DNA from: CBDHGY01 sp965263325
GTDB taxonomy: Bacteria > Pseudomonadota > Alphaproteobacteria > Caulobacterales > Hyphomonadaceae
Reading direction: 5' to 3'
Length of the DNA stretch: 64,000 nt
Assembly (NCBI GenBank): GCA_965263325.1
Contig: CBDHGY010000002.1
Location: 1,488,001 to 1,552,000 of the forward strand
In this document: piece by piece, positions 51,800-60,708 of the stretch
Layout: each line of letters opens with the position of its first letter
Position numbering within the stretch: position 1 is the first letter of the stretch
Translations under genes and position numbers: made by a program
The notes under the pieces: generated by a model
Database searches by the model: none
Told to the model about the DNA's origin: nothing
Seen by the model: only the letters and a program-made list of their open reading frames with translations

Positions 51800-52903
51800 C
51801 TATCGGCGGCGACGAGAGCGGAACCCAGAGGCTCCCGATGAAGCGGGCTTCGTGCCGTCATCTTTATCGTCTTCGCGGAAGTCGTCGAAGTCGTCGAACA
51901 CATCTTCTACTTTTGGATCTGCATCCTTACGCTCTGCGTTCGTTTTATCTTTCTTTGCTTTGACTTTTTCATCAACTTTTTGAGGGTCCTGACGCCAATC
52001 GCTCGCCCGGCGACGCGGAATGACTGCAGGTTCTGCATCTGATTGCGATTCTGGTTTGTTTTCGCGGCGCTCGGTCGCAGCCGGCTCGGCTTCCACCACT
52101 TCTTCAACCATAGGTGCAGGCTCGGTCACAACGGGCTGCGGTGCCGGGACGGAAGGAACGGGTTGCGGCTTAGCCATAACGGGTGCTGCGTGTGCTGGAA
52201 CGAATGTGTCCTTACGCAGAGTGCGCTCGAAGAAAAGCTCCCAATATTTGCTAAAGATCTTCTGGCGTCCGTCCAGCGAGCGTAGACGTTTTACCTCAGA
52301 CTGTGACGTGAGTTTAGAGCCTTCAATCTTCATACGGCTCATTCCGCGAACATATTGAAGAAAACCATTGTAGCGACGGGCGCTAGACCTGTTCATTTCG
52401 AATTGAATCTCACCAACTCCCTCGCGGCGGCCGTCAGCGCCGTCAGATAGAGAATTGCGATACTTGTATGTCATGAACGGCCACTCGAATTTTGAGAATT
52501 CGATCAGCGTGTTACTTTCGATCTCAAGATCCTGATTGAGTGAGTAACCGGAAAAAATGAAGCTTTTGCCGTCCGGTTGTATGTCGATCACCGACATCCG
52601 CCCTGTATGCTCGTCTTTCTCCGCTTGCAGCCAGGTGCCTTCCACATAATATTTCCCGAGAACGAGTTTGCGGATTAAATTAAAGCGGAAAAGCGTTGGG
52701 AATATCGCCTCTGTCATTGCGAGCCAGAAAACAACCAGCACTGTGATGGCGCCGCCTAGCGCACCCCACATGGCTGGCCCCGAGCCGCCTGCGACTTTTG
52801 TGACTGCATCAAATACCGGCAGTCCAAAAGTTGCCAGCCCACCGACGAGAATTGCTGCAGATACCGTATTGGACACGAGTCCAAAGCGTGCGTATGGGTT
52901 CAT
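51800..52903 (-). CDS. 2TM beta-rich membrane protein (Cap15-like layout)
   Basis: A 367-aa protein. Two N-terminal membrane segments (about 9-36 and 46-68, including LGGAITVLVVFWLAMTEAIF) lead directly to a beta-rich domain: VEGTWLQAEKD, SVIDIQPDGKSFIFSGYSLN, WPFMTYKYRNSL, GEIQFEMNRSS and YNGFLQYVRG. This plan resembles the S-2TM-beta effectors of CBASS (Cap15), which use a small beta-barrel after two helices. The last 140 residues are Pro/Ala/Glu- then Lys/Asp-rich and disordered, ending in RSRRRR. No cyclase or other CBASS gene is near, so the function may be unrelated. The similarity is at pattern level only. Confidence 0.55.
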   Translation of the reverse strand: MNPYARFGLVSNTVSAAILVGGLATFGLPVFDAVTKVAGGSGPAMWGALGGAITVLVVFWLAMTEAIFPTLFRFNLIRKLVLGKYYVEGTWLQAEKDEHTGRMSVIDIQPDGKSFIFSGYSLNQDLEIESNTLIEFSKFEWPFMTYKYRNSLSDGADGRREGVGEIQFEMNRSSARRYNGFLQYVRGMSRMKIEGSKLTSQSEVKRLRSLDGRQKIFSKYWELFFERTLRKDTFVPAHAAPVMAKPQPVPSVPAPQPVVTEPAPMVEEVVEAEPAATERRENKPESQSDAEPAVIPRRRASDWRQDPQKVDEKVKAKKDKTNAERKDADPKVEDVFDDFDDFREDDKDDGTKPASSGASGFRSRRRR

Positions 52904-53164
52904 GAGAGTGCCCCTCCTAAGTCAGAACCAAATTGTAAGGATGAAAGCGCTTCTTGCGCCTGAGTTTCTGTAATTGTTTTTGCCTGTGTTTTAACTATTC
53001 ATCAACTATGAGTTCGTTAACAAAAACCATGATTTTATTAACCAATTATTGCGCTCCACTGCCCAACTAACCCTATGTCAGCGACCGCAGGGCGCAGTGC
53101 CGCGCTCTCGCATTTTCCGTTCCTTGCGATATTGTATTTCTTCACACGCTGAAGGAGTTGGCAG

Positions 53165-54862
53165 ATGCCTGACACAGCAGGAACAATCGGAACAAAATCA
53201 CTCATTCTGGATGACCTCGTTGAGACGATGTCCGGCGCAATGATCGCTGCTGAGGCGTATCTTGAAGCGGCAAAATCTGCGGCATCCCGCAGCCTTGTTG
53301 TTGATGGCAATCCAGATCGTAAAGCGCTCACCGAGCATCAACATCTTGCGCACGGTTTGGCCTGGCTTGCGACTTATGTAGAAACGCTTCGCGAAACGGC
53401 AAACTGGGCAAAGCGCCTCGATGCGGAAGAAAATTTCGGTGAGATTGAAGCGCTTCTGTCGCAGATCTTATTCAGCCGTTATCTTTCAGATCTCTGCTTT
53501 GGCATTCCGATGAACCAGGGCGAGACGATCCGCCCCTACGAGTTTGGCCTGACTGATGACTGGACAGACTTCAAAGAAGACACCGCTGTTTCCCGATTAA
53601 TAGAAATGGGAATGACCCCTGCATCGTTGGCAGCGGCAGCGGCGCTGTTACCCGACAGTCTTTCGCGGGCAACCGCTGAGAACACCGGGCTGGACGAAAC
53701 CATGAATATGGTTCGTGATCAGTTTCGGAAATTTGCAAACGACAAGGTCGTTCCGCATGCGCATGAATGGCATTTGAAGAATGAATACATCCCCATGCCA
53801 GTCGTCGAAGAGATGGGAGAACTCGGCGTTTTCGGACTGACCATACCAGAGGAGTTTGGTGGGTTCGGCATGGACAAGATTGCGATGTGCGTTGTGTCGG
53901 AAGAACTTTCCCGCGGCTATATTGGGGTCGGATCACTCGGAACACGATCTGAGATTGCTGCTGAGCTCATTCTTATCGGCGGCACTGACGACCAAAAGCA
54001 AAAATGGCTTCCAAAAATTTCCAGCGCTGAAATTTTGCCGACAGCTGTGTTTACTGAGCCAAACACGGGTTCTGATCTTGGAGCGCTCCGCACGCGTGCG
54101 GTCAAAGATGGCGATACCTACAAGATCTCTGGCAACAAAACATGGATCACGCATCCCGTACGCGCAGATCTCATGACATTGCTCGCGCGAACAGATCCGG
54201 AGACTAACAATTTCTCTGGGCTATCCATGTTCCTCGCAGAGAAGCCGCGCGGAGACGATGCCACCCCGTTTCCAGCTGACGGCATGACCGGCGGTGAGAT
54301 TGAAGTGCTGGGTTACCGCGGCATGAAAGAGTACGAGATCGGTTTTGACGAGTTTGAAGTCAGCGCAGATAACCTACTCGGCGGCGAGGAAGGGCTTGGC
54401 TTCAAACATTTGATGGCGACGTTCGAAAGCGCGCGCATACAAACCGCCGCACGAGCTGTTGGCGTCGCACAAAACGCTTTCGAACTTGGCTTGCAATACG
54501 CACTTGATCGGAGCCAGTTTGGTAGGCCGATTTTTGAGTTTCCGCGGGTTTCCAATAAGCTCGTTATGATGGCGGCCGAACTTGTCGGGATTCGCCAGCT
54601 GACTTATTTCTCGGCGCGACAGAAAGACAGCGGCAAGCGCTGTGACCTTGAAGCCGGCATGGCGAAACTGCTGGCGGCGCGTGCGGCGTGGGCGGCAGCT
54701 GATAACGCACTGCAGATTCACGGCGGGAATGGGTTCGCGCTCGAATATCCAATCAGCCGCGTGCTGCAGGATGCCCGGATCCTGAATATTTTTGAAGGGG
54801 CTGGCGAGGTTCAGGCGATGGTGATTGCGCGCCGCATATTGAGCTCAGGAACCAACAGTTAG
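53165..54862 (+). CDS. mcd: (2S)-methylsuccinyl-CoA dehydrogenase
   Basis: A 565-aa acyl-CoA dehydrogenase with the extra N-terminal domain of about 155 residues that marks Mcd of the ethylmalonyl-CoA pathway: AHGLAWLATYVETLRETANW and FGIPMNQGETIRP. The ACAD core follows with IPEEFGGFGM, FTEPNTGSDLGALRTRAVK, and IHGGNGFALEYPISRVLQDA near the C-terminus. It oxidises (2S)-methylsuccinyl-CoA to mesaconyl-CoA during acetyl-CoA assimilation. An AAGGAG site lies before the ATG. The other pathway genes are not in this window. Confidence 0.88.
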   Translation: MPDTAGTIGTKSLILDDLVETMSGAMIAAEAYLEAAKSAASRSLVVDGNPDRKALTEHQHLAHGLAWLATYVETLRETANWAKRLDAEENFGEIEALLSQILFSRYLSDLCFGIPMNQGETIRPYEFGLTDDWTDFKEDTAVSRLIEMGMTPASLAAAAALLPDSLSRATAENTGLDETMNMVRDQFRKFANDKVVPHAHEWHLKNEYIPMPVVEEMGELGVFGLTIPEEFGGFGMDKIAMCVVSEELSRGYIGVGSLGTRSEIAAELILIGGTDDQKQKWLPKISSAEILPTAVFTEPNTGSDLGALRTRAVKDGDTYKISGNKTWITHPVRADLMTLLARTDPETNNFSGLSMFLAEKPRGDDATPFPADGMTGGEIEVLGYRGMKEYEIGFDEFEVSADNLLGGEEGLGFKHLMATFESARIQTAARAVGVAQNAFELGLQYALDRSQFGRPIFEFPRVSNKLVMMAAELVGIRQLTYFSARQKDSGKRCDLEAGMAKLLAARAAWAAADNALQIHGGNGFALEYPISRVLQDARILNIFEGAGEVQAMVIARRILSSGTNS

Positions 54863-54971
54863 GTGACAAACGTAATAATTAATTTCTGTTAATCAATAAT
54901 TATTTGTTGCAAAACATAAAAGAATATCTACAAGTGTAGCGAAACTGCCGATTGTCCGGCTGGGGGTTGCG

Positions 54972-56015
54972 TTGCATTTGTTAGAAGATCCATCCTGGTT
55001 TTTAGCGGCGTGCGACGTATTCACTGAGCAGCTTACCTTCATTCGCACATCACCCTCGAAGCTAAAAAATGCTGCATTCCACGATGGCCGCACGCTTCTT
55101 TCTGTAAGCGCAAAACAAGAAACCATTTCCTTTGCCCATGCCATTTCATGGCATCGAGAGTATGCCGGGCCGGTGCGCGATAATCTTATTATCGCACACA
55201 TGTCCTTTTGCGGATCAACTCTGTTGGCGAGACTTATGGGACAGCACTACCGCGTTGCCTCTTACCGCGAACCAAATGCGCTTGTCGAAATATCTGACGC
55301 CCTAGCGATGCGCCCCCCTGAGAAACAAAACACTCAGGATCTCGCGCGGATCTTACCTGTCATTTTTTCTCAATATCAGAAATTTCCGCACACTCAGCAT
55401 GGCGCGTTTGTGAAGCCTTCAAACTGGACAAACCCGATCCTCGAAAAATTGGTCGCTCACGCTCCACGGACAAAGATCATATTCCTGGAACTGAAGTGCC
55501 GCTCTTTTTTGATTGCCAATTTGCGCGGAGGACGTGACCGCGTTGCCTATTCACTGAATCTTCTGAACCATATCAGTCGGTCTTACCTAGACTACGGCAA
55601 AATCATCGCGCATATCGGGCGCACGAAGCCGGACACGCAACAACAAATGCTACGTCTTCTCGTGGCTTGCTTTTCAGCGCAGCAAGAAATCTTCGCACGG
55701 TTACGCAGCCAGCTCTCTGATGATCAGTTTGTAAACTTCGACAAATCGGAACTTATGAATTTCCCCGAAGCCAGTTTGATGTCGGCAGCGCAATTTTTTG
55801 GATTTCGAAGCTCAAACGCGCCGTTGTCGCTCGAAGCGGATTTGAACCGCAACGCCAAGGAAGACAAGTTTCTTGCCTACAATCCTGATCAAGAGATTGC
55901 GGAAAACGCAGAGATTGAGAAGCAGTTCAGCAATGAAATTAGCCTCGCGATGGAGTGGTACGCCCGAACTTACAAACGCGATTTCTGGACGCTTTCAAAA
56001 GCTGAGTTTGGCTAA
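54972..56015 (+). CDS. Sulfotransferase-like P-loop protein
   Basis: A 347-aa protein from a TTG start with a GGGGG site nearby. The P-loop-like motif LIIAHMSFCGSTLLARLMGQ, followed by VASYREPNALVEI, is the 5'-PAPS-binding pattern of a sulfotransferase-related group (FCxSTLLA). A later helix carries KIIFLELKCRSFLIANL. In this group the substrate is unknown. It stands alone; an AT-rich spacer upstream contains a 14-base copy of the element seen before the efflux operon. Confidence 0.7.
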   Translation: MHLLEDPSWFLAACDVFTEQLTFIRTSPSKLKNAAFHDGRTLLSVSAKQETISFAHAISWHREYAGPVRDNLIIAHMSFCGSTLLARLMGQHYRVASYREPNALVEISDALAMRPPEKQNTQDLARILPVIFSQYQKFPHTQHGAFVKPSNWTNPILEKLVAHAPRTKIIFLELKCRSFLIANLRGGRDRVAYSLNLLNHISRSYLDYGKIIAHIGRTKPDTQQQMLRLLVACFSAQQEIFARLRSQLSDDQFVNFDKSELMNFPEASLMSAAQFFGFRSSNAPLSLEADLNRNAKEDKFLAYNPDQEIAENAEIEKQFSNEISLAMEWYARTYKRDFWTLSKAEFG

Positions 56016-56062
56016 TTTCCATGGCTGTGCGATCGAGGCACCCGACCTCTTAATCATCCGCA

Positions 56063-56815
56063 CTAATAGCTCACTGCCATACCAGCCCGGACATCATTCT
56101 GAATGCCGTACTGTGCAAACGGGTAACGGAAACCATTCTTGGCTAACGCCTTCATGCCCTTAATCGCTTTTTCCAACTGATCTGGCGGCAGCGCCATCAA
56201 CATCTCATCATCGAGGACACCGCCATATCTCCGCTCAGCGAAGCAAGGGATAGACAGCGACGGCTCGCGCAGCTTTAGCGCCCTGCCCCAACTGTCTGCA
56301 CATGCCGACTCTCCAACCACAGACCAGTCAAACCGCTTATACCCCTCCCACTGCATGCCATTGATGAAATACATCATCGCCCCGGGCGTGGCATAGAAAA
56401 GCGCAATATCTGGAGGATCCAGGCGTCCGGCCGCGAGTGGCGATACCGCAAGCGCTTCGTAAATACCATCTTCGACGCAATGCATGGAGGCTTGGTGTTC
56501 GGCTGCGCCGTCATCATCGGCAAACCACACACCTTTCATATGCTGGCCGGATCGCCATTCTTTGTCTTTTGCGTTGCCAAGTCCCACGACCGCGCGGCAT
56601 TGCGAACCAACGAGATCTTCGCTGGTGATCCCTACCGTTCGGCCGAGGCGCGCCGCCTGTCCGACAATTTGATCAAGCGTGTGAATCGCATCGGGCCGGC
56701 GAATACGCGGCACAGCTTCCATCTCAGCAACCGTATCGAACATCTTCATGCCGAAAGGAATTGAACGAAGCTTTAGTAAGTTGCTCAGCTCATCTGCGAG
56801 CATTTTCCAGTCCAT
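56063..56815 (-). CDS. DUF169 family protein
   Basis: A 250-aa protein of the DUF169 family. Typical parts are DELSNLLKLRSIPFGMKMFD, a central ALAVSPLAAGRLDPPDIALF, FINGMQWEGYKRFDWSVVGE, and the C-terminal MLMALPPDQLEKAIKGMKAL. Several conserved cysteines (SQCRAVVGLG, HCVEDG, ACADSWG, PCFAERRYG) are present. No activity is established. It lies 12 bases downstream of an acyl-CoA dehydrogenase gene on the same strand, suggesting a common operon in acyl-CoA or aromatic metabolism. Confidence 0.85.
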   Translation of the reverse strand: MDWKMLADELSNLLKLRSIPFGMKMFDTVAEMEAVPRIRRPDAIHTLDQIVGQAARLGRTVGITSEDLVGSQCRAVVGLGNAKDKEWRSGQHMKGVWFADDDGAAEHQASMHCVEDGIYEALAVSPLAAGRLDPPDIALFYATPGAMMYFINGMQWEGYKRFDWSVVGESACADSWGRALKLREPSLSIPCFAERRYGGVLDDEMLMALPPDQLEKAIKGMKALAKNGFRYPFAQYGIQNDVRAGMAVSY

Positions 56816-56827
56816 TTTATCTCTCCA

Positions 56828-58063
56828 CTATAGTAGATCGCCGCCAGCAGCTGCCGCAGTTGTGCCATCGGCCTTAAAGGCGCGGATGACATTCTTACCC
56901 GTGATCCATTTGTGTACCTCATCTGGCCCATCAACGAGGCGCTGCGAGCGGATATGGGTGTACCAGGCGGCAAGCGGCGTATCGGTTGAGTAGCCAAGCG
57001 CGCCATGTAACTGCAAAGCGGTATCGACTACTTTGTGCACCATATTGGCGAGGAAGACTTTTGCGATGCCGTTCTCCTGACGCAGATCCATGCCATTCTC
57101 CGCCTTGTAGGCGATATGCATCAGCATTAGGCGCGCGATGTAGAGCTGGCTTGCACACTCCGCCAACATGAACTGAACGCCCTGTCGATCCTCGAGGCCT
57201 TTCCCGAAGGTTGTTCGCTGCGTGACATGCTCGGTCGCAAGATCAAGTGCGCGCTGCGCCATTGCAACATTGTGCATGCCGTGACGAAGGCGGCCATATG
57301 CGAGGCGGTGCTGGCCCATTGAAAAACCACCGCCTTCCCCACCAAGCAAATTCTCTTCGGGAACAACGAGATTGTTGATTTCGATCTCGCAGTGCGCCGC
57401 ACCCATCTGTTCCTGATAGGGTTTGTGAATTGCCATTGTCGGAATATTGCGAAGGATATTGTAGCCGGGATTTGGCAGTTCAACGAGGAATGTTGAGAAA
57501 CGCTGATGCCGCGGCGCGTCGGGATTCGTCTTCGCCATCACAAGCGCGATATCAGCGACATTTGCTGAACTTGAATACCATTTCTCACCATTGAGAACGT
57601 AATTTCCATTCCCGTCTTTTTCAGCTGTTGTCTGCATTCCTGTTGCGTCTGCGCCAGCAGCTTTTTCTGTCATCGAATAACAAATACGCTTCTCACCATT
57701 CAGCAATGGCTTGAGAAATTTCTCCTTTTGATAATCTGTGCCATGAGCGAGCAGCGTCATCATCGTGGCGTCATCAGGCCCCTGCGTATTCATACTCAGC
57801 GCGCCCAGATGGCTCTGTCCAAGTTCCATCTGAACAAGTGCATTGGCGAGCGGCCCAAGACCCATGCCGCCATGCTCTTTGGGAATGAACGGACACCAAA
57901 GACCTTGCGCGCGCGCCTTCTTTCTCAGCTCAGAAAGAATTTCCGGATAATCCCCTCCGTCGGCGAGCTCCTTTTCTGCTGGGATACATTCATCCTGCAC
58001 CCACTGCCGCACGCGTTCACGTACTTCCTTTGCGTCATCGGGAATTGTGAAATCAATTGCCAT
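56828..58063 (-). CDS. Acyl-CoA dehydrogenase (ACAD10/11-like)
   Basis: A 411-aa flavoprotein. The N-terminal part ends GLWCPFIPKEHGGMGLGPLA. The middle carries the FAD-site CYSMTEKAAGADATGMQTTA and NGEKWYSSSA, and the C-terminal helical domain ends LQLHGALGYSTDTPLAAWYT then RLVDGPDEVHKWITGKNVIR. The last motif is typical of the ACAD10/11-type subgroup, which often acts on long or branched acyl-CoAs. The substrate is not identifiable. A GGAGG-type site precedes the ATG. It is coupled to the DUF169 gene. Confidence 0.9.
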   Translation of the reverse strand: MAIDFTIPDDAKEVRERVRQWVQDECIPAEKELADGGDYPEILSELRKKARAQGLWCPFIPKEHGGMGLGPLANALVQMELGQSHLGALSMNTQGPDDATMMTLLAHGTDYQKEKFLKPLLNGEKRICYSMTEKAAGADATGMQTTAEKDGNGNYVLNGEKWYSSSANVADIALVMAKTNPDAPRHQRFSTFLVELPNPGYNILRNIPTMAIHKPYQEQMGAAHCEIEINNLVVPEENLLGGEGGGFSMGQHRLAYGRLRHGMHNVAMAQRALDLATEHVTQRTTFGKGLEDRQGVQFMLAECASQLYIARLMLMHIAYKAENGMDLRQENGIAKVFLANMVHKVVDTALQLHGALGYSTDTPLAAWYTHIRSQRLVDGPDEVHKWITGKNVIRAFKADGTTAAAAGGDLL

Positions 58064-58117
58064 TAATCATGTCCTCCTTTTTCTGTATTGATACAGATGT
58101 CGGAGGCGCTGGCGAGT

Positions 58118-58945
58118 CTAATCCGCGCTTCGCCTTAGGGAAATCAGGGCCTGATCCAGCACCTCTCTTGAGCTCGCGCACACCAGCTGTCCATTATCGA
58201 TCTGGGCTGGGTTTCCGCGCCAGTCGCAGGCAAGCCCGCCCGCGCCGCGAACGACCGGGATGAGCGCTGCCATGTCATGAGGCGCAAGACCTGCCTCGGC
58301 AACCAGGTCTATCGTACCAGCCGCAAGCCTTGCATAGGCGTATGCATCGCAGCCATAGCGAATGATACGCGCCGTTGCACGAAGATGCGTCCAAGCGCCT
58401 TGTTCCGGCGGCGTCATAATAAAGGGATCAGTAGTGGCGATCACAGCTTCGCGAAGATCGCCGCAGTTCGAAACAGAAATCTCTGTATGCTGACCATCTT
58501 TTTCTAATGCGGCACCGCCCGGCCAGCCAATATATCGCTCACCGAGCACAGGCTGATCTATAACACCAATGATCGGCTCTTCTTCAGAATTGCAGAGTCC
58601 GATCAAGGTGGTCCAAAGCGGCAAGCCAGCGACAAATGCCCGAGTACCGTCCACAGGATCGAGCACCCATGTCCAGCCGGAGTGAGAGGGTTTGTCTTCA
58701 AACTCCTCACCGCGAATACCATCCTCAGGGCGAAGCTTCGCGAGCACAGCTCTCATCGCAAGTTCGGCTTGTTTGTCAGCCTCAGTGACCGGGTCAAAAT
58801 GACCGCGGCTCGTTTGCGTCTGGCCTTCAAGTTTATTTTCAATAACTCTTAGATTGCGCCAGTGCGGAGCAATTGCTTGCCAGGCGGCATTGGCGAGCTC
58901 TCGCGATACAGCGAGCGCATTTTCCTGAAAATCTGAATCAATCAT
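58118..58945 (-). CDS. hisN: Inositol-monophosphatase-family phosphatase, HisN type
   Basis: A 275-aa Mg-dependent phosphatase. Metal-ligand motifs are GIRGEEFED, WVLDPVDGTRAFVAGLPLW and GLAPHDMAALIPVVRGAGG. The sequence is closest in pattern to histidinol-phosphatases of the IMP type used for histidine synthesis in alphaproteobacteria (PVTEADKQAELAMRAVL). ATG 58945 gives the family N-terminus. Inositol phosphatase or PAP phosphatase activity cannot be excluded. Confidence 0.82.
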   Translation of the reverse strand: MIDSDFQENALAVSRELANAAWQAIAPHWRNLRVIENKLEGQTQTSRGHFDPVTEADKQAELAMRAVLAKLRPEDGIRGEEFEDKPSHSGWTWVLDPVDGTRAFVAGLPLWTTLIGLCNSEEEPIIGVIDQPVLGERYIGWPGGAALEKDGQHTEISVSNCGDLREAVIATTDPFIMTPPEQGAWTHLRATARIIRYGCDAYAYARLAAGTIDLVAEAGLAPHDMAALIPVVRGAGGLACDWRGNPAQIDNGQLVCASSREVLDQALISLRRSAD

Positions 58946-58998
58946 CCCGGACCCATACAGCCCAGCACAATCAAAGATCAATCATTCGAAGGGTCGTT

Positions 58999-59397
58999 TC
59001 AGGCTGCGCCGGAATCTGCCGGGTTCGTTTCAAGCGCCTTTGCAAGCTCAAGCAAGCGCTTCCGTGGGCGCTCCCCAAGCCGGTAATATGCGCGCACCAG
59101 CTCCAGCGTCTCTTTTTGTGAGAGAATATCGCCTTCTATAGAGTCAGCATCGTTAGCTGGCAAATTGGTATTCGATGGATCAATCATACCATCAAAGAAG
59201 TATTGAACGGATACGTTCAGCGCCTTTGAAAGTTCATAGAGGCGAGAGGATGTGATCCGGTTCGCTCCGCACTCATATTTTTGGATTTGCTGAAAACGAA
59301 CCCCAACCATACCAGCAAGGTCCTGCTGGGTCATGCCGAGAAGTCGGCGGCGGCGACGCAGGCGCTTACCTACGTGAAGATCTGTTTCGTCGGCCAT
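58999..59397 (-). CDS. XRE-family regulator (alphaproteobacterial type)
   Basis: A 132-aa DNA-binding protein. The Cro/CI-type helix-turn-helix covers about residues 10-66 (RRRRLLGMTQQDLAGMVGVR, FQQIQKYECGANRITSSRLY). The C-terminal part, with FFDGMID and a last helix RAYYRLGERPRKRLLELAKA, is typical of a conserved alphaproteobacterial regulator group. A GGAG site precedes the ATG. It faces the candidate small RNA on the other strand. Targets are unknown. Confidence 0.85.
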   Translation of the reverse strand: MADETDLHVGKRLRRRRRLLGMTQQDLAGMVGVRFQQIQKYECGANRITSSRLYELSKALNVSVQYFFDGMIDPSNTNLPANDADSIEGDILSQKETLELVRAYYRLGERPRKRLLELAKALETNPADSGAA

Positions 59398-59544
59398 TGT
59401 TCGCTCCGATTATGTTTGAACGGGCCGTTGAGTCCCGTTTTTGGATAGTCGGATCAACAATGAGCAAAGCACATGCCGCCTGATGTTTACGCAACGGAAG
59501 CCGCGACAATTGAGGCACACACCGATCTTACAGCAAGCATCCAC

Positions 59545-59573
59545 TTGCAATATTGTGCGCCGCAACATAAATT
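59545..59573 (+). promoter_or_regulatory. Candidate promoter for the small RNA
   Basis: TTGCAA and TAAATT separated by 17 bases, placing a transcription start near 59580, immediately before a stable hairpin. The hexamers are moderate matches, but spacing and position are right. Confidence 0.4.
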
Positions 59574-59579
59574 ACTTTC

Positions 59580-59663
59580 AGCACTTCGGTGCGGCGCCGA
59601 GCAAGGCGTTTCCTCCCTTACCTTTATCCGGCCGGTGCCCACGTGGTTCCGGCCGTTTTTTTT
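59580..59663 (+). ncRNA. Candidate small regulatory RNA (about 84 nt)
   Basis: The segment carries a 5' hairpin GCAC-TTCG-GTGC (59581-59592) with a stable UUCG tetraloop, an unpaired pyrimidine tract TTTCCTCCCTTACC (from 59610) whose CCUCCC can pair with Shine-Dalgarno sequences, and a strong Rho-independent terminator: CGGCCGG (59629-59635) / CCGGCCG (59649-59655) and T8. No plus-strand protein gene precedes this terminator, so it must end a non-coding RNA or a transcript from far upstream. The layout is that of alphaproteobacterial trans-acting sRNAs with anti-SD motifs. Expression is not shown. Confidence 0.6.
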
Positions 59664-59677
59664 GAGCGATCAGTCTT

Positions 59678-60574
59678 CTATTCGGCGGCGAATTTCATAC
59701 TCGTCTGGGACCGGGCGAACTCCGCCAAGTCGAATGAAAGATTAGACATATCCCTTTGAATAATTTCAAAGTTTTTTGACTTCACTACCGCCCGCTCATT
59801 CATATAGAGCTTTCGATTTATCTCGATCTGAAGCGCATTTATTCCAGATCTGGGACGCCCATATAGGCGGGTGGTATAACCACCAGCATAAGGCGCATTT
59901 CGCGCAACGCTGTATCCCATCTGCCGGAGGACTCGCTCAACGAGGCCAATCATCTTCGAGCTGCACGCCGATCCGAAGCGATCTCCGAGGACAATATCCG
60001 GCAAGATTCGCCGGCCTGGCTGGGTCGATGGCATAGAATGGCAGTCGAGCAAAAATGCCTCTCCCCATGCCTCGCGGTAGGCAAAAAGTTGTTTTCGAAC
60101 TTCAGAATGATACGAATCATGGACCTGGTTTAAACGGTTATCCACATCTTCTGGCCGCAGCCGGGATTTATAGATTTCTCTCCCGCTCGCCCCAACACGC
60201 GGCAAACACCCGAGCCCTGCCTCCACGCGCGGTGTGGCAATCGAGCAAGCCCGCGGCGGTTTACCATCGATCATTGCTGGGTCCAATTCACGAGAGTCAC
60301 GGTTGAGATCAACATAGGATCTCGCATAAACCGCTGAAATCATTGAGGCTCCTGCCCTTGGTGCACTCTCGAACAGCTCGTCGACAAAGGCGTCTTCGGT
60401 GCGGGCGAGGTCTTCAATTCCAACTTGAAGGTTTTCTCGCATATGATCGGGATACACATTCCCGCTGTGCGGTGAGGTAAACAATATTGGTGCGGCCAGC
60501 CCTGAAGGCTCAATGCGTCGCAATGCTGGCGGGCAAATCGGAGAATGTGCTTCAGATGCAACAAAATCTGTCAT
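59678..60574 (-). CDS. N-formylglutamate amidohydrolase family protein
   Basis: A 298-aa metal hydrolase of the N-formylglutamate amidohydrolase family (histidine degradation step in the type enzyme). Motifs are FTSPHSGNVYPDHM, YVDLNRDSRELDP, LLDCHSMPS and APYAGGYTTRLYGRPRSGIN. Alphaproteobacteria often have it next to cpdR, as here (divergent, 134 bases apart), without hut genes, so the physiological substrate may be another N-acyl amino acid. It is a single gene. Confidence 0.9.
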   Translation of the reverse strand: MTDFVASEAHSPICPPALRRIEPSGLAAPILFTSPHSGNVYPDHMRENLQVGIEDLARTEDAFVDELFESAPRAGASMISAVYARSYVDLNRDSRELDPAMIDGKPPRACSIATPRVEAGLGCLPRVGASGREIYKSRLRPEDVDNRLNQVHDSYHSEVRKQLFAYREAWGEAFLLDCHSMPSTQPGRRILPDIVLGDRFGSACSSKMIGLVERVLRQMGYSVARNAPYAGGYTTRLYGRPRSGINALQIEINRKLYMNERAVVKSKNFEIIQRDMSNLSFDLAEFARSQTSMKFAAE

Positions 60575-60708
60575 AATATTAATGGGTCTGGTTTATTCTT
60601 CTTAGTCAAGCGAGACTTCGACAGAAATATCTTAATCATTCATATCTGATTTACCGATACTATAGTCTAAAGTACCTTAGTTGGCACAATACGGTGAGAG
60701 GGCCTCTC

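Noticed and set aside
54880..54895. CtrA-like TTAA pair before the sulfotransferase-like gene
   Set aside because: The spacer is six bases and the region is AT-rich, so the match is weak.
59441..59665. 74-aa plus-strand frame through the small-RNA region
   Set aside because: It ends inside the terminator stem and T-tract, and encodes a low-quality sequence; the RNA structure explains the region better.
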